Of a stretch of 64,000 nt of DNA, positions 12,053 through 23,321 are shown in pieces (within the stretch, counting starts at the first letter, position 1; every line of letters starts with the position of its first letter). Source of the stretch: Paragorgia papillata. Its lineage: Eukaryota; Cnidaria; Anthozoa; Scleralcyonacea; Coralliidae. Below the pieces are notes generated by a model that was not told the DNA's origin, did not search any database, and was given only the letters and a program-made list of their open reading frames with translations. Where the stretch lies: positions 1,707,001-1,771,000 of the forward strand of contig JAWNZC010000179.1 of NCBI GenBank assembly GCA_035771165.1. The letters are read 5' to 3'. Made by a program: the position numbers and the translations under genes.

Positions 12053-14262
12053 AGTAATTCCCAAGGGAATTAAATTTTCATATTTTTTTAATTCCCAAGG
12101 GAATAATATTTTTTTTTAATTTTAAAGGAAATCCAATTCTCATTAGTAATTCCCAAGGGAATTAAATTTTCATATTTTTTTAATTCCCAAGGGAATTAAT
12201 AATTTTTTTAAATTTTAAAGGAAATCCAATTCTCATTAGTAATTCCCAAGGGAATTAAATTTTCATATTTTTTTAATTCCCAAGGGAATTAATAATTTTT
12301 TAAATTTTAAAGGAAATCAAATTCTCATTAGTAATTCCCAAGGGAATTAAATTTTCATATTTTTTAATTCCCAAGGGAATTAAATTTTCATATTTTTTTA
12401 ATTCCCAAGGGAATTAATCATTTTTTTAAATTTTAAAGGAAATCAAATTCTCATTAGTAATTCCCAAGGGAATTAAATTTTCATATTTTTTTAATTCCCA
12501 AGGGAATTAATATTTTTTTTTAAATTTTAAAGGAAATCCAATTCTCATTAGTAATTCCCTAGGGAATTAAATTTTCATATTTTTTTAATTCCCAAGGGTA
12601 TTAATAATTTTTTTAAATTTTAAAGGAAATCCAATTCTCATTAGTAATTCCCAAGGGAATTAAATTTTCATATTTTTTTAATTCCCAAGGGAATTAATTT
12701 TTTTTTTTAAATTTTAAAGGAAATCAAATTCTCATTAGTAATTCCCAAGGGAATTAAATTTTCATATTTTTTTAATTCCCAAGGGAATTAACAATTTTTT
12801 TAAATTTTAAAGGAAATCCAATTCTCATTAGTAATTCCCAAGGGAATTAAATTTTCATATTTTTTTAATTCCCAAGGGTATTAATAATTTTTTTAAATTT
12901 TAAAGGAAATCAAATTCTCATTAGTAATTCCCAAGGGAATTAAATTTTCATATTTTTTTAATTCCCAAGGGAATTAATAATTTTTTTAAATTTTAAAGGA
13001 AATCCAATTCTCATTAGTAATTCCCAAGGGAATTAAATTTTCATATTTTTTTAATTCCCAAGGGAATTAATAATTTTTTTAAATTTTAAAGGAAATCAAA
13101 TTCTCATTAGTAATTCCCAAGGGAATTAAATTTTCATATTTTTTTAATTCCCAAGGGAATTAATTTTTTTTTTTTAATTTTAAAGGAAATCAAATTCTCA
13201 TTAGTAATTCCCAAGGGAATTAAATTTTCATATTTTTTTAATTCCCAAGGGAATTAATAATTTTTTTAAATTTTAAAGGAAATCAAATTCTCATTAGTAA
13301 TTCCCAAGGGAATTAAATTTTCATATTTTTTTAATTCCCAAGGGAATTAATTTTTTTTTTTAAATTTTAAAGGAAATCTAATTCTCATTAGTAATTCCCA
13401 AGGGAATTAAATTTTCATATTTTTTTAATTCCCAAGGGAATTAATAATTTTTTTAAATTTTAAAGGAAATCCAATTCTCATTAGTAATTCCCAAGGGAAT
13501 TAAATTTTCATATTTTTTTAATTCCCAAGGGAATTAATAATTTTTTTAAATTTTAAAGGAAATCAAATTCTCATTAGTAATTCCCAAGGGAATTAAATTT
13601 TCATATTTTTTTAATTCCCAAGGGAATTAATAATTTTTTTAAATTTTAAAGGAAATCCAATTCTCATTAGTAATTCCCAAGGGAATTAAATTTTCATATT
13701 TTTTTAATTCCCAAGGGAATTAATAATTTTTTTAAATTTTAAAGGAAATCAAATTCTCATTAGTAATTCCCAAGGGAATTAAATTTTCATATTTTTTTAT
13801 TCCCAAGGGAATTAATAATTTTTTTTAAATTTTAAAGGAAATCCAATTCTCATTAGTAATTCCCAAGGGAATTAAATTTTCATATTTTTTTAATTCCCAA
13901 GGGAATTAATAATTTTTTTAAATTTTAAAGGAAATCAAATTCTCATTAGTAATTCCCAAGGGAATTAAATTTTCATATTTTTTTAATTCCCAAGGGAATT
14001 AATATTTTTTTTTTAATTTTAAAAGAAATCAAATTCTCATTAGTAATTCCCAAGGGAATTAAATTTTCATATTTTTTAATTCCCAAGGGAATTAATAATT
14101 TTTTTAAATTTTAAAGGAAATCAAATTCTCATTAGTAATTCCCAAGGGAATTAAATTTTCATATTTTTTTAATTCCCAAGGGAATTAATATATATTTTTT
14201 AATTTTAAAGGTAATCAAATTCTCATTAGTAATTCCCAAGAGAATTAAATTTTCATTTTATC
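12053..14262. repeat. 93-bp AT-rich satellite between inverted copies of satellite A
   Basis: About 23-24 tandem units with a period near 93 bp (for example CATTAG at 12141 and 12234). Each unit has two copies of AATTCCCAAGGGAATT, which is itself a short stem of 7-9 bp around AA. Poly-T length varies between units. The array abuts the forward satellite A array abruptly at about 12052 and is separated from the inverted A array by about 185 bp. Confidence 0.95.
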
Positions 14263-14448
14263 TTGAAATTACTTAAATTCCTAACATTCCTGAAATTCTT
14301 TAAATTCCTAACATTCTTTAATATTCTTTACATTCTTTAATATTCTTTACATTCCTTAATATTCAAAAATATATTTCTTTAACATTTCTTAACATTCAAA
14401 TCCTCAAAACACACCTGCAAAATGAAATAAAAACTCAATTAGTACAAT
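14263..14448. other. Short degenerate repeat spacer
   Basis: Degenerate short repeats built on ATTCTTTA and AACATTC fill the first half. The second half is simple AT-rich sequence leading into the inverted satellite A array. Nothing coding is seen. Confidence 0.5.
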
Positions 14449-15479
14449 GAACAATCCATTCAATTCTTAATGAGATAAACCACTTTACTTTTTATGGTCA
14501 AAATCGGTCAAAAAGTAAAGGAGTTAGCCTTTACTTTTTGACCGATTTTGGCCATTTTTCAACTTTGGAAGTAAGGCTAAATATTTTAGTTCATTGTATA
14601 GCACACCAACTATGGAATAACCACTGAAAAATGTAGAACAATCCATTCAATTTTTAATGAGATAAACCTGTTTACTTTTTATGGTCAAAATCGGTCAAAA
14701 AGTAAAGGGGTTAGCCTTTACTTTTTGACCGATTTTGGCCATTTTTCAACTTTGGAAGTAAGGCTAAATATTTTAGTTCATTGTATAGCACACCAACTAT
14801 GGAATAACCACTGAAAAAAGTAGAACAATCCATTCAATTTTTAATGAGATAAACCAGTTTACTTTTTATGGTCAAAATCGGTCAAAAAGTAAAGGGGTTA
14901 GCCTTTACTTTTTGACCGATTTTGGCCATTTTTCAACTTTGGAAGTAAGGCTAAATATTTTAGTTCATTGTATAGCACACCAACTATGGAATAACCACTG
15001 AAAAAAGTAGAACAATCCATTCAATTTTTAATGAGATAAACCAGTTATCTTTTTATGGTCAAAATCGGTCAAAAAGTAAAGGGGTTAGCCTTTACTTTTT
15101 GACCGATTTTGGCCATTTTTCAACTTTGGAAGTAAGGCTAAATATTTTAGTTCATTGTATAGCACACCAACTATGGAATAACCACTGAAAAAAGTAGAAC
15201 AATCCATTCAATTTTTAATGAGATAAACCAGTTTACTTTTTATGGTCAAAATCGGTCAAAAGTAAAGGGGTTAGCCTTTACTTTTTGACCGATTTTGGCC
15301 ATTTTTCAACTTTGGAAGTAAGGCTAAATATTTTAGTTCATTGTATAGCACACCAACTATGGAATAACCACTGAAAAAAGTAGAACAATCCATTCAATTT
15401 TTAATGAGATAAACCAGTTTACTTTTTATGGTCAAAATCGGTTTTTGACCGATTTTGGCCATTTTTCAACTTTGGAAGT
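14449..15479 (-). repeat. Satellite A, inverted array
   Basis: About 5.5 monomers of the same 187-bp satellite as at 2073-12052, but reverse-complemented. The last, partial monomer (about 15427-15457) carries the same 27-bp hairpin deletion as the two short monomers of the forward array. It ends at the ACTTCC/GGAAGT part of the monomer, close to where the forward array starts. The array joins satellite B directly at about 15480. Confidence 0.95.
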
Positions 15480-18400
15480 TGACCTAACTCAAAAGTTTCA
15501 AAAGTGGCCAAAATCGGTCAAAAACTAAAGGCTAACCCCTTTACTTTTTTTTCCCCGGATTTTTTTCAAAAAATCGAAATAAATATTTTTAACCAAAATA
15601 AAGCCATCTCCTTTTCACAGAAGGGTTAAAACGACTTTATTTAACCGTTTTTGACCCTAACTCAAAAGTTTCAAAAGTGGCCAAAATCGGTCAAAAAGTA
15701 AAGGCTAACCCTTTACTTTTTTTTTTCAGGATTTTTTTCAAAAAATCGAAAAAAATATTTTTAACCAAAATAAAGCCTTCTCCTTTTCACAAAAGGTTTA
15801 AAACGACTTTATTTAACCCTTTTTGACCCTAACTCAAAAGTTTCAAAAGTGGCCAAAATCGGTCAAAAAGTAAAGGCTAACCCTTTACTTTTTTTTCCCC
15901 GGATTTTTTTCAAAAAATCGAAATAAATATTTTTAACCAAAATAAAGCCTTCTCCTTTTCACAGAAGGTTTAAAACGACTTTATTTAACCGTTTTTGACC
16001 CTAACTCAAAAGTTTCAAAAGTGGCCAAAATCGGTCAAAAAGTAAAGGCTAACCCCCCTTTACTTTTTTTTTTCAGGATTTTTTTTCAAAAAATCGAAAA
16101 AAATATTTTTAACCAAAATAAAGCCTTCTCCTTTTCACAGAAGGTTTTAAAACGACTTTATTTAACCGTTTTTGACCCTAACTCAAAAGTTTCAAAAGTG
16201 GCCAAAATCGGTCAAAAAGTAAAGGCTAACCCTTTACTTTTTTTTTTCCCCGGATTTTTTTCAAAAAATCGAAATAAATATTTTTAACCAAAATAAAGGC
16301 TTCTCCTTTTCACAGAAGGTTTAAAACGACTTTATTTAACCGTTTTTGACCCTAACTCAAAAGTTTCAAAAGTGGCCAAAATCGGTCAAAAACTAAAGGC
16401 TAACCCCTTTACTTTTTTTTTTCAGGATTTTTTTCAAAAAATCGAAAAAAATATTTTTAACCAAAATAAAGCCTTCTCCTTTCCACAGAAGGTTTAAAAC
16501 GACTTTATTTAACCGTTTTTGACCCTAACTCAAAAGTTTTAAAAGTGGCCAAAATCGGTCAAAAACTAAAGGCTAACCCCTTTCCTTTTTTTTTTCAGGA
16601 TTTTTTTCAAAAAATCGAAAAAAATATTTTTAACCAAAATAAAGCCTTCTCCTTTTCACAAAAGGTTTAAAACGACTTTATTTAACCCTTTTTGACCCTA
16701 ACTCAAAAGTTTCAAAAGTGGCCAAAATCGGTCAAAAAGTAAAGGCTAACCCTTTACTTTTTTTTCCCCGGATTTTTTTCAAAAAATCGAAATAAATATT
16801 TTTAACCAAAATAAAGCCTTCTCCTTTTCACAGAAGGGTTAAAACGACTTTATTTAACCGTTTTTGACCCTAACTCAAAAGTTTCAAAAGTGGCCAAAAT
16901 CGGTCAAAAAGTAAAGGCTAACCCCCCTTTACTTTTTTTTTTCAGGATTTTTTTTCAAAAAATCGAAAAAAATATTTTTAACCAAAATAAAGCCTTCTCC
17001 TTTTCACAGAAGGTTTAAAACGACTTTATTTAACCGTTTTTGACCCTAACTCAAAAGTTTCAAAAGTGGCCAAAATCGGTCAAAAAGTAAAGGCTAACCC
17101 TTTACTTTTTTTTCCCCGGATTTTTTTCAAAAAATCGAAATAAATATTTTTAACCAAAATAAAGGCTTCTCCTTTTCACAGAAGGTTTAAAACGACTTTA
17201 TTTAACCGTTTTTGACCCTAACTCAAAAGTTTCAAAAGTGGCCAAAATCGGTCAAAAACTAAAGGCTAACCCCTTTACTTTTTTTTTTCAGGATTTTTTT
17301 CAAAAAATCGAAAAAAATATTTTTAACCAAAATAAAGCCTTCTCCTTTCCACAGAAGGTTTAAAACGACTTTATTTAACCGTTTTTGACCCTAACTCAAA
17401 AGTTTTTAAAAGTGGCCAAAATCGGTCAAAAACTAAAGGCTAACCCCCTTTCCCTTTTTTTTTTCAGGATTTTTTTTCAAAAAATCGAAAAAAATATTTT
17501 TAACCAAAATAAAGCCTTCTCCTTTTCACAGAAGGTTTAAAACGACTTTATTTAACCGTTTTTGACCCTAACTCAAAAGTTTCAAAAGTGGCCAAAATCG
17601 GTCAAAAACTAAAGGCTAACAACCCCTTTACTTTTTTTTTTCAGGATTTTTTTCAAAAAATCGAAAAAAATATTTTTAACCAAAATAAAGCCTTCTCCTT
17701 TTCACAGAAGGTTTAAAACGACTTTATTTAACCGTTTTTGACCCTAACTCAAAAGTTTCAAAAGTGGCCAAAATCGGTCAAAAACTAAAGGCTAACCCCT
17801 TTACTTTTTTTTTTCAGGATTTTTTTCAAAAAATCGAAAAAAATATTTTTAACCAAAATAAAGCCTTCTCCTTTCCACAGAAGGTTTAAAACGACTTTAT
17901 TTAACCGTTTTTGACCCTAACTCAAAAGTTTTAAAAGTGGCCAAAATCGGTCAAAAACTAAAGGCTAACCCCTTTTCCTTTTTTTTTCAGGATTTTTTTC
18001 AAAAAATCGAAAAAATATTTTTAACCAAAATAAAGCCTTCTCCTTTTCACAAAAGGTTTAAAACGACTTTATTTAACCCTTTTTGACCCTAACTCAAAAG
18101 TTTCAAAAGTGGCCAAAATCGGTCAAAAAGTAAAGGCTAACCCCTTTACTTTTTTTTTTCCGGATTTTTTTCAAAAAATCGAAATAAATATTTTTAACCA
18201 AAATAAAGCCTTCTCCTTTTCACAGAAGGGTTAAAACGACTTTATTTAACCGTTTTTGACCCTAACTCAAAAGTTTCAAAAGTGGCCAAAATCGGTCAAA
18301 AAGTAAAGGCTAACCCCCCTTTACTTTTTTTTTTCAGGATTTTTTTTCAAAAAATCGAAAAAAATATTTTTAACCAAAATAAAGCCTTCTCCTTTTCACA

Positions 18401-21400
18401 GAAGGTTTAAAACGACTTTATTTAACCGTTTTTGACCCTAACTCAAAAGTTTCAAAAGTGGCCAAAATCGGTCAAAAAGTAAAGGCTAACCCTTTACTTT
18501 TTTTTTCCCGGATTTTTTTCAAAAAATCGAAATAAATATTTTTAACCAAAATAAAGGCTTCTCCTTTTCACAGAAGGTTTAAAAACGACTTTATTTAACC
18601 GTTTTTGACCCTAACTCAAAAGTTTCAAAAGTGGCCAAAATCGGTCAAAAACTAAAGGCTAACCCCTTTACTTTTTTTTTTCAGGATTTTTTTCAAAAAA
18701 TCGAAAAAAATATTTTTAACCAAAATAAAGCCTTCTCCTTTCCACAGAAGGTTTAAAACGACTTTATTTAACCGTTTTTGACCCTAACTCAAAAGTTTTA
18801 AAAGTGGCCAAAATCGGTCAAAAACTAAAGGCTAACCCCTTTCCTTTTTTTTTTCAGGATTTTTTTCAAAAAATCGAAAAAAATATTTTTAACCAAAATA
18901 AAGCCTTCTCCTTTTCACAGAAGGTTTAAAACGACTTTATTTAACCGTTTTTGACCCTAACTCAAAAGTTTCAAAAGTGGCCAAAATCGGTCAAAAACTA
19001 AAGGCTAACAACCCCTTTACTTTTTTTTTTCAGGATTTTTTTCAAAAAATCGAAAAAAATATTTTTAACCAAAATAAAGCCTTCTCCTTTTCACAGAAGG
19101 TTTAAAACGACTTTATTTAACCGTTTTTGACCCTAACTCAAAAGTTTCAAAAGTGGCCAAAATCGCTCAAAAAGTAAAGGCTAACCCTTTACTTTTTTTT
19201 TTCAGGATTTTTTTCAAAAAATCGAAAAAAATATTTTTAACCAAAATAAAGCCTTCTCCTTTTCACAAAAGGTTTAAAACGACTTTATTTAACCCTTTTT
19301 GACCCTAACTCAAAAGTTTCAAAAGTGGCCAAAATCGGTCAAAAAGTAAAGGCTAACCCTTTACTTTTTTTTCCCCGGATTTTTTTCAAAAAATCGAAAT
19401 AAATATTTTTAACCAAAATAAAGCCTTCTCCTTTTCACAGAAGGGTTAAAACGACTTTATTTAACCGTTTTTGACCCTAACTCAAAAGTTTCAAAAGTGG
19501 CCAAAATCGGTCAAAAAGTAAAGGCTAACCCCCTTTACTTTTTTTTTTCAGGATTTTTTTTCAAAAAATCGAAAAAAATATTTTTAACCAAAATAAAGCC
19601 TTCTCCTTTTCACAGAAGGTTTAAAACGACTTTATTTAACCGTTTTTGACCCTAACTCAAAAGTTTCAAAAGTGGCCAAAATCGGTCAAAAAGTAAAGGC
19701 TAACCCTTTACTTTTTTTTCCCCGGATTTTTTTCAAAAAATCGAAATAAATATTTTTAACCAAAATAAAGGCTTCTCCTTTTCACAGAAGGTTTAAAACG
19801 ACTTTATTTAACCGTTTTTGACCCTAACTCAAAAGTTTCAAAAGTGGCCAAAATCGGTCAAAAACTAAAGGCTAACCCCTTTACTTTTTTTTTTCAGGAT
19901 TTTTTTCAAAAAATCGAAAAAAATATTTTTAACCAAAATAAAGCCTTCTCCTTTCCACAGAAGGTTTAAAACGACTTTATTTAACCGTTTTTGACCCTAA
20001 CTCAAAAGTTTTAAAAGTGGCCAAAATCGGTCAAAAACTAAAGGCTAACCCCTTTCCTTTTTTTTTTCAGGATTTTTTTCAAAAAATCGAAAAAAATATT
20101 TTTAACCAAAATAAAGCCTTCTCCTTTTCACAGAAGGTTTAAAACGACTTTATTTAACCGTTTTTGACCCTAACTCAAAAGTTTCAAAAGTGGCCAAAAT
20201 CGGTCAAAAACTAAAGGCTAACAACCCCTTTACTTTTTTTTTTTCAGGATTTTTTTCAAAAAATCGAAAAAAATATTTTTAACCAAAATAAAGCCTTCTC
20301 CTTTTCACAGAAGGTTTAAAACGACTTTATTTAACCGTTTTTGACCCTAACTCAAAAGTTTCAAAAGTGGCCAAAATCGCTCAAAAAGTAAAGGCTAACC
20401 CTTTACTTTTTTTTTTTCCGGATTTTTTTTCAAAAAATCGAAAAAAATATTTTTAACCAAAATAAAGCCTTCTCCTTTTCACAGAAGGTTTAAAACGACT
20501 TTATTTAACCGTTTTTGACCCTAACTCAAAAGTTTCAAAAGTGGCCAAAATCGCTCAAAAAGTAAAGGCTAACCCTTTACTTTTTTTTTTCCGGATTTTT
20601 TTTCAAAAAATCGAAATAAATATTTTTAACCAAAATAAAGCCTTCTCCTTTTCACAGAAGGTTTAAAACGACTTTATTTAACCGTTTTTGACCCTAACTC
20701 AAAAGTTTCAAAAGTGGCCAAAATCGGTCAAAAACTAAAGGCTAACCCCTTTACTTTTTTTTTTCAGGATTTTTTTCAAAAAATCGAAAAAAATATTTTT
20801 AACCAAAATAAAGCCTTCTCCTTTTCACAGAAGGGTTAAAACGACTTTATTTAACCGTTTTTGACCCTAACTCAAAAGTTTCAAAAGTGGCCAAAATCGG
20901 TCAAAAAGTAAAGGCTAACCCCCCTTTACTTTTTTTTTTCCGGATTTTTTTCAAAAAATCGAAAAAAATATTTTTAACCAAAATAAAGCCTTCTCCTTTT
21001 CACAGAAGGGTTAAAACGACTTTATTTAACCGTTTTTGACCCTAACTCAAAAGTTTCAAAAGTGGCCAAAATCGGTCAAAAAGTAAAGGCTAACCCCTTT
21101 ACTTTTTTTTTTCCGGATTTTTTTCAAAAAATCGAAAAAAATATTTTTAACCAAAATAAAGCCTTCTCCTTTTCACAGAAGGGTTAAAACGACTTTATTT
21201 AACCGTTTTTGACCCTAACTCAAAAGTTTCAAAAGTGGCCAAAAAGTAAAGGCTAACCCCCCTTTACTTTTTTTTTTCCGGATTTTTTTCAAAAAATCGA
21301 AAAAAAATTTTTTAACCAAAATAAAGCCTTCTCCTTTTCACAGAAGGTTTAAAACGACTTTATTTAACCGTTTTTGACCCTAACTCAAAAGTTTCAAAAG

Positions 21401-21782
21401 TGGCCAAAATCGGTCAAAAAGTAAAGGCTAACTGCCCTTTACTTTTTTTTTTCAGGATTTTTTTCAAAAAATCGAAAAAAATATTTTTAACCAAAATAAA
21501 GCCTTCTCCTTTCCACAGAAGGTTTAAAACGACTTTATTTAACCGTTTTTGACCCTAACTCAAAAGTTTCAAAAGTGGCCAAAATCGGTCAAAAAGTAAA
21601 GGCTAACCCCTTTACTTTTTTTTTTCCGGATTTTTTTCAAAAAATCGAAAAAAATATTTTTAACCAAAATAAAGCCTTCTCCTTTTCACAGAAGGTTTAA
21701 AACGACTTTATTTAACCGTTTTTGACCCTAACTCAAAAGTTTCAAAAGTGGCCAAAATCGGTCAAAAACTAAAGGCTAACCC
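15480..21782 (+). repeat. Satellite B array, left part, about 174-bp monomer
   Basis: Head-to-tail monomers of about 173-176 bp; length differences come mostly from poly-T, poly-C and poly-A tracts. Each unit contains the core shared with satellite A (TGGCCAAAATCGGTCAAAAA followed by GTAAAGGCTAACCCCTTTAC), a T-tract ending in CAGG or CCGG, an AATAAA within CCAAAATAAAGCC, and a small stem CCTTCT/AGAAGG. Rare markers recur at regular spacing (for example a CACAAAAGG variant near 15791, 16656, 18049 and 19265), showing higher-order units of about 5, 7 and 8 monomers. Confidence 0.97.
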
Positions 21783-23012
21783 TGATGATCTTGTTATACT
21801 ATCAAGATCGAAATCAGGTCTCCAAAATTGTCTAGATTCTCTTAATGAATGGAGCAAAAAATGGCTAATGAATATCAATTTCAAAAAAACCAAAGTTATG
21901 ATCTTACAAAAACATAACTCTAAGCTACAAAAGCTTGACTTTTTCTTGGGAGATAAGCGTATTGACATCACAAATGAATACACTTATCTCGGCCTAAAAC
22001 TAACTCCAAACACTAAATTCTCAGTCGCAACTCGACAACTGAGTGAAAAGGCTATGCATGCTTTATTCAAAATTCGAAAACATCTTGATTTTCACAAACT
22101 TACTCCAAAACTTGCAATGAAAATCTTTGATGGCATAGTCTCTCCAATCTTACTCTATAACTCTGAGGTTTGGGGAGCCTATACCAACAACGATTTTACT
22201 AAATGGGACAAGACTCCAACTGAAAAAACACACCTAAAATTTTGTAAAATCTATTTGGGTGTGAATAGGAAAGCAAGCAATATCGCTAGCAGGGGTGAAT
22301 TAGGTAAATTCCCTCTGTTAATCCCCATATTCAAAAGACTATTTTCTTACATTAAACACATTAGTCAACTACCAGATTCAAGTATAGCGAAACAAACTTT
22401 TTACCTTTCAAAAGACTTTACTCAATCGGTAAAGATTCATTCTACTCTAATGCCGCAAACATTATTAAACACTTTTATCCTAATACCGATGAAACAATAG
22501 ATATTGAAAAATCTGTTCAGGATACGAACGTAAGAGATTTCGCAAAAACTATTAAAGATAACTATACATCATTTTGGAAAAATCAAATTGAAAACTCGAC
22601 TAAACTATCATTCTATTCCACTTTCAAAAAAGATTATAACTTAGAAGAATACCTAAATATTATTAAAGATCCTAACCAAAGAAGACTGTTCTCAAAATTT
22701 CGTATAAGTAACCATAAACTAGAAATTGAGTTCGGTCGTTATAGAAATGTACCTCGAGAGGAGAGATTTTGTAAATGCTGCGATAAATCTGCAGTTGAAG
22801 ATGAATTCCATTTTTCATTTGAATGTGAAAAATACGAAAATTTGCGAAATAATTCGCACAACATCCTAAAAGAATATTTTCAAATCAACATCACCAATGA
22901 CTCAAGGAGAAAATTATTGAGTGACGTTATGTCCTTGAATGATCCTGTGATAACGGATCTATTTTCGAAACATATTTCGAAATGCTTTCATATCAGAGAC
23001 ATCAGCCCTTAA
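21783..23012 (+). pseudogene. LINE reverse-transcriptase C-terminus, frameshifted
   Basis: The frame opens at the DDLVIL of the RT catalytic motif and continues through thumb-like sequence (NEWSKKWLMNINFKKTKVM, then YLGLKL and SPILLYNSEVWG). It goes out of frame between about 22420 and 22434 and ends at a stop at 22498. The second frame runs from about 22434 to the stop at 23010-23012. It carries the FRISNHKLEIEFGRYR block and a Cys/His cluster (CKCC...HFSFEC) typical of the C-termini of CR1/L2/Jockey-like LINEs in cnidarians. It lacks the endonuclease and most of the RT, so it is dead. The apparent Met start upstream belongs to the satellite. Confidence 0.9.
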
Positions 23013-23321
23013 ACCGGAAACATAAGTTTCTATATATTATATTCACTTTCCTTTCACTCTCCTTAATTATATTATCCATATTCCTATCTCTTCTTACATT
23101 TTGAAACTTTAACTTTTCTATATCTCTCCTATATTCTATATACTATTTTAATATTTTCTATATTACAATATTATACCTGTAAATATAGCACTATTGTTCC
23201 ATTAGTTAAAGTTGTTTCTATAGTTAATTTTTACACTATTTTATATATTCTACATGCTTAGCAATACCTGTAATTAGGTCATGCAAATAAAGCTTTATAA
23301 ATAAAAAAAAACAAAAAAAAA
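21783..23321 (+). mobile_element. 5'-truncated non-LTR retrotransposon (LINE) inside satellite B
   Basis: About 1.54 kb of non-satellite DNA interrupts the array precisely between GGCTAACCC and CCCCCTTTAC. It encodes the C-terminal part of a reverse-transcriptase polyprotein and a 3' UTR, and ends in an A-rich tail at about 23301-23321. This is a typical target-primed insertion. The target-site duplication is at most a few C or A residues and cannot be fixed because both ends are homopolymeric. The 5' truncation falls at the Asp-Asp of the catalytic motif. Confidence 0.93.
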
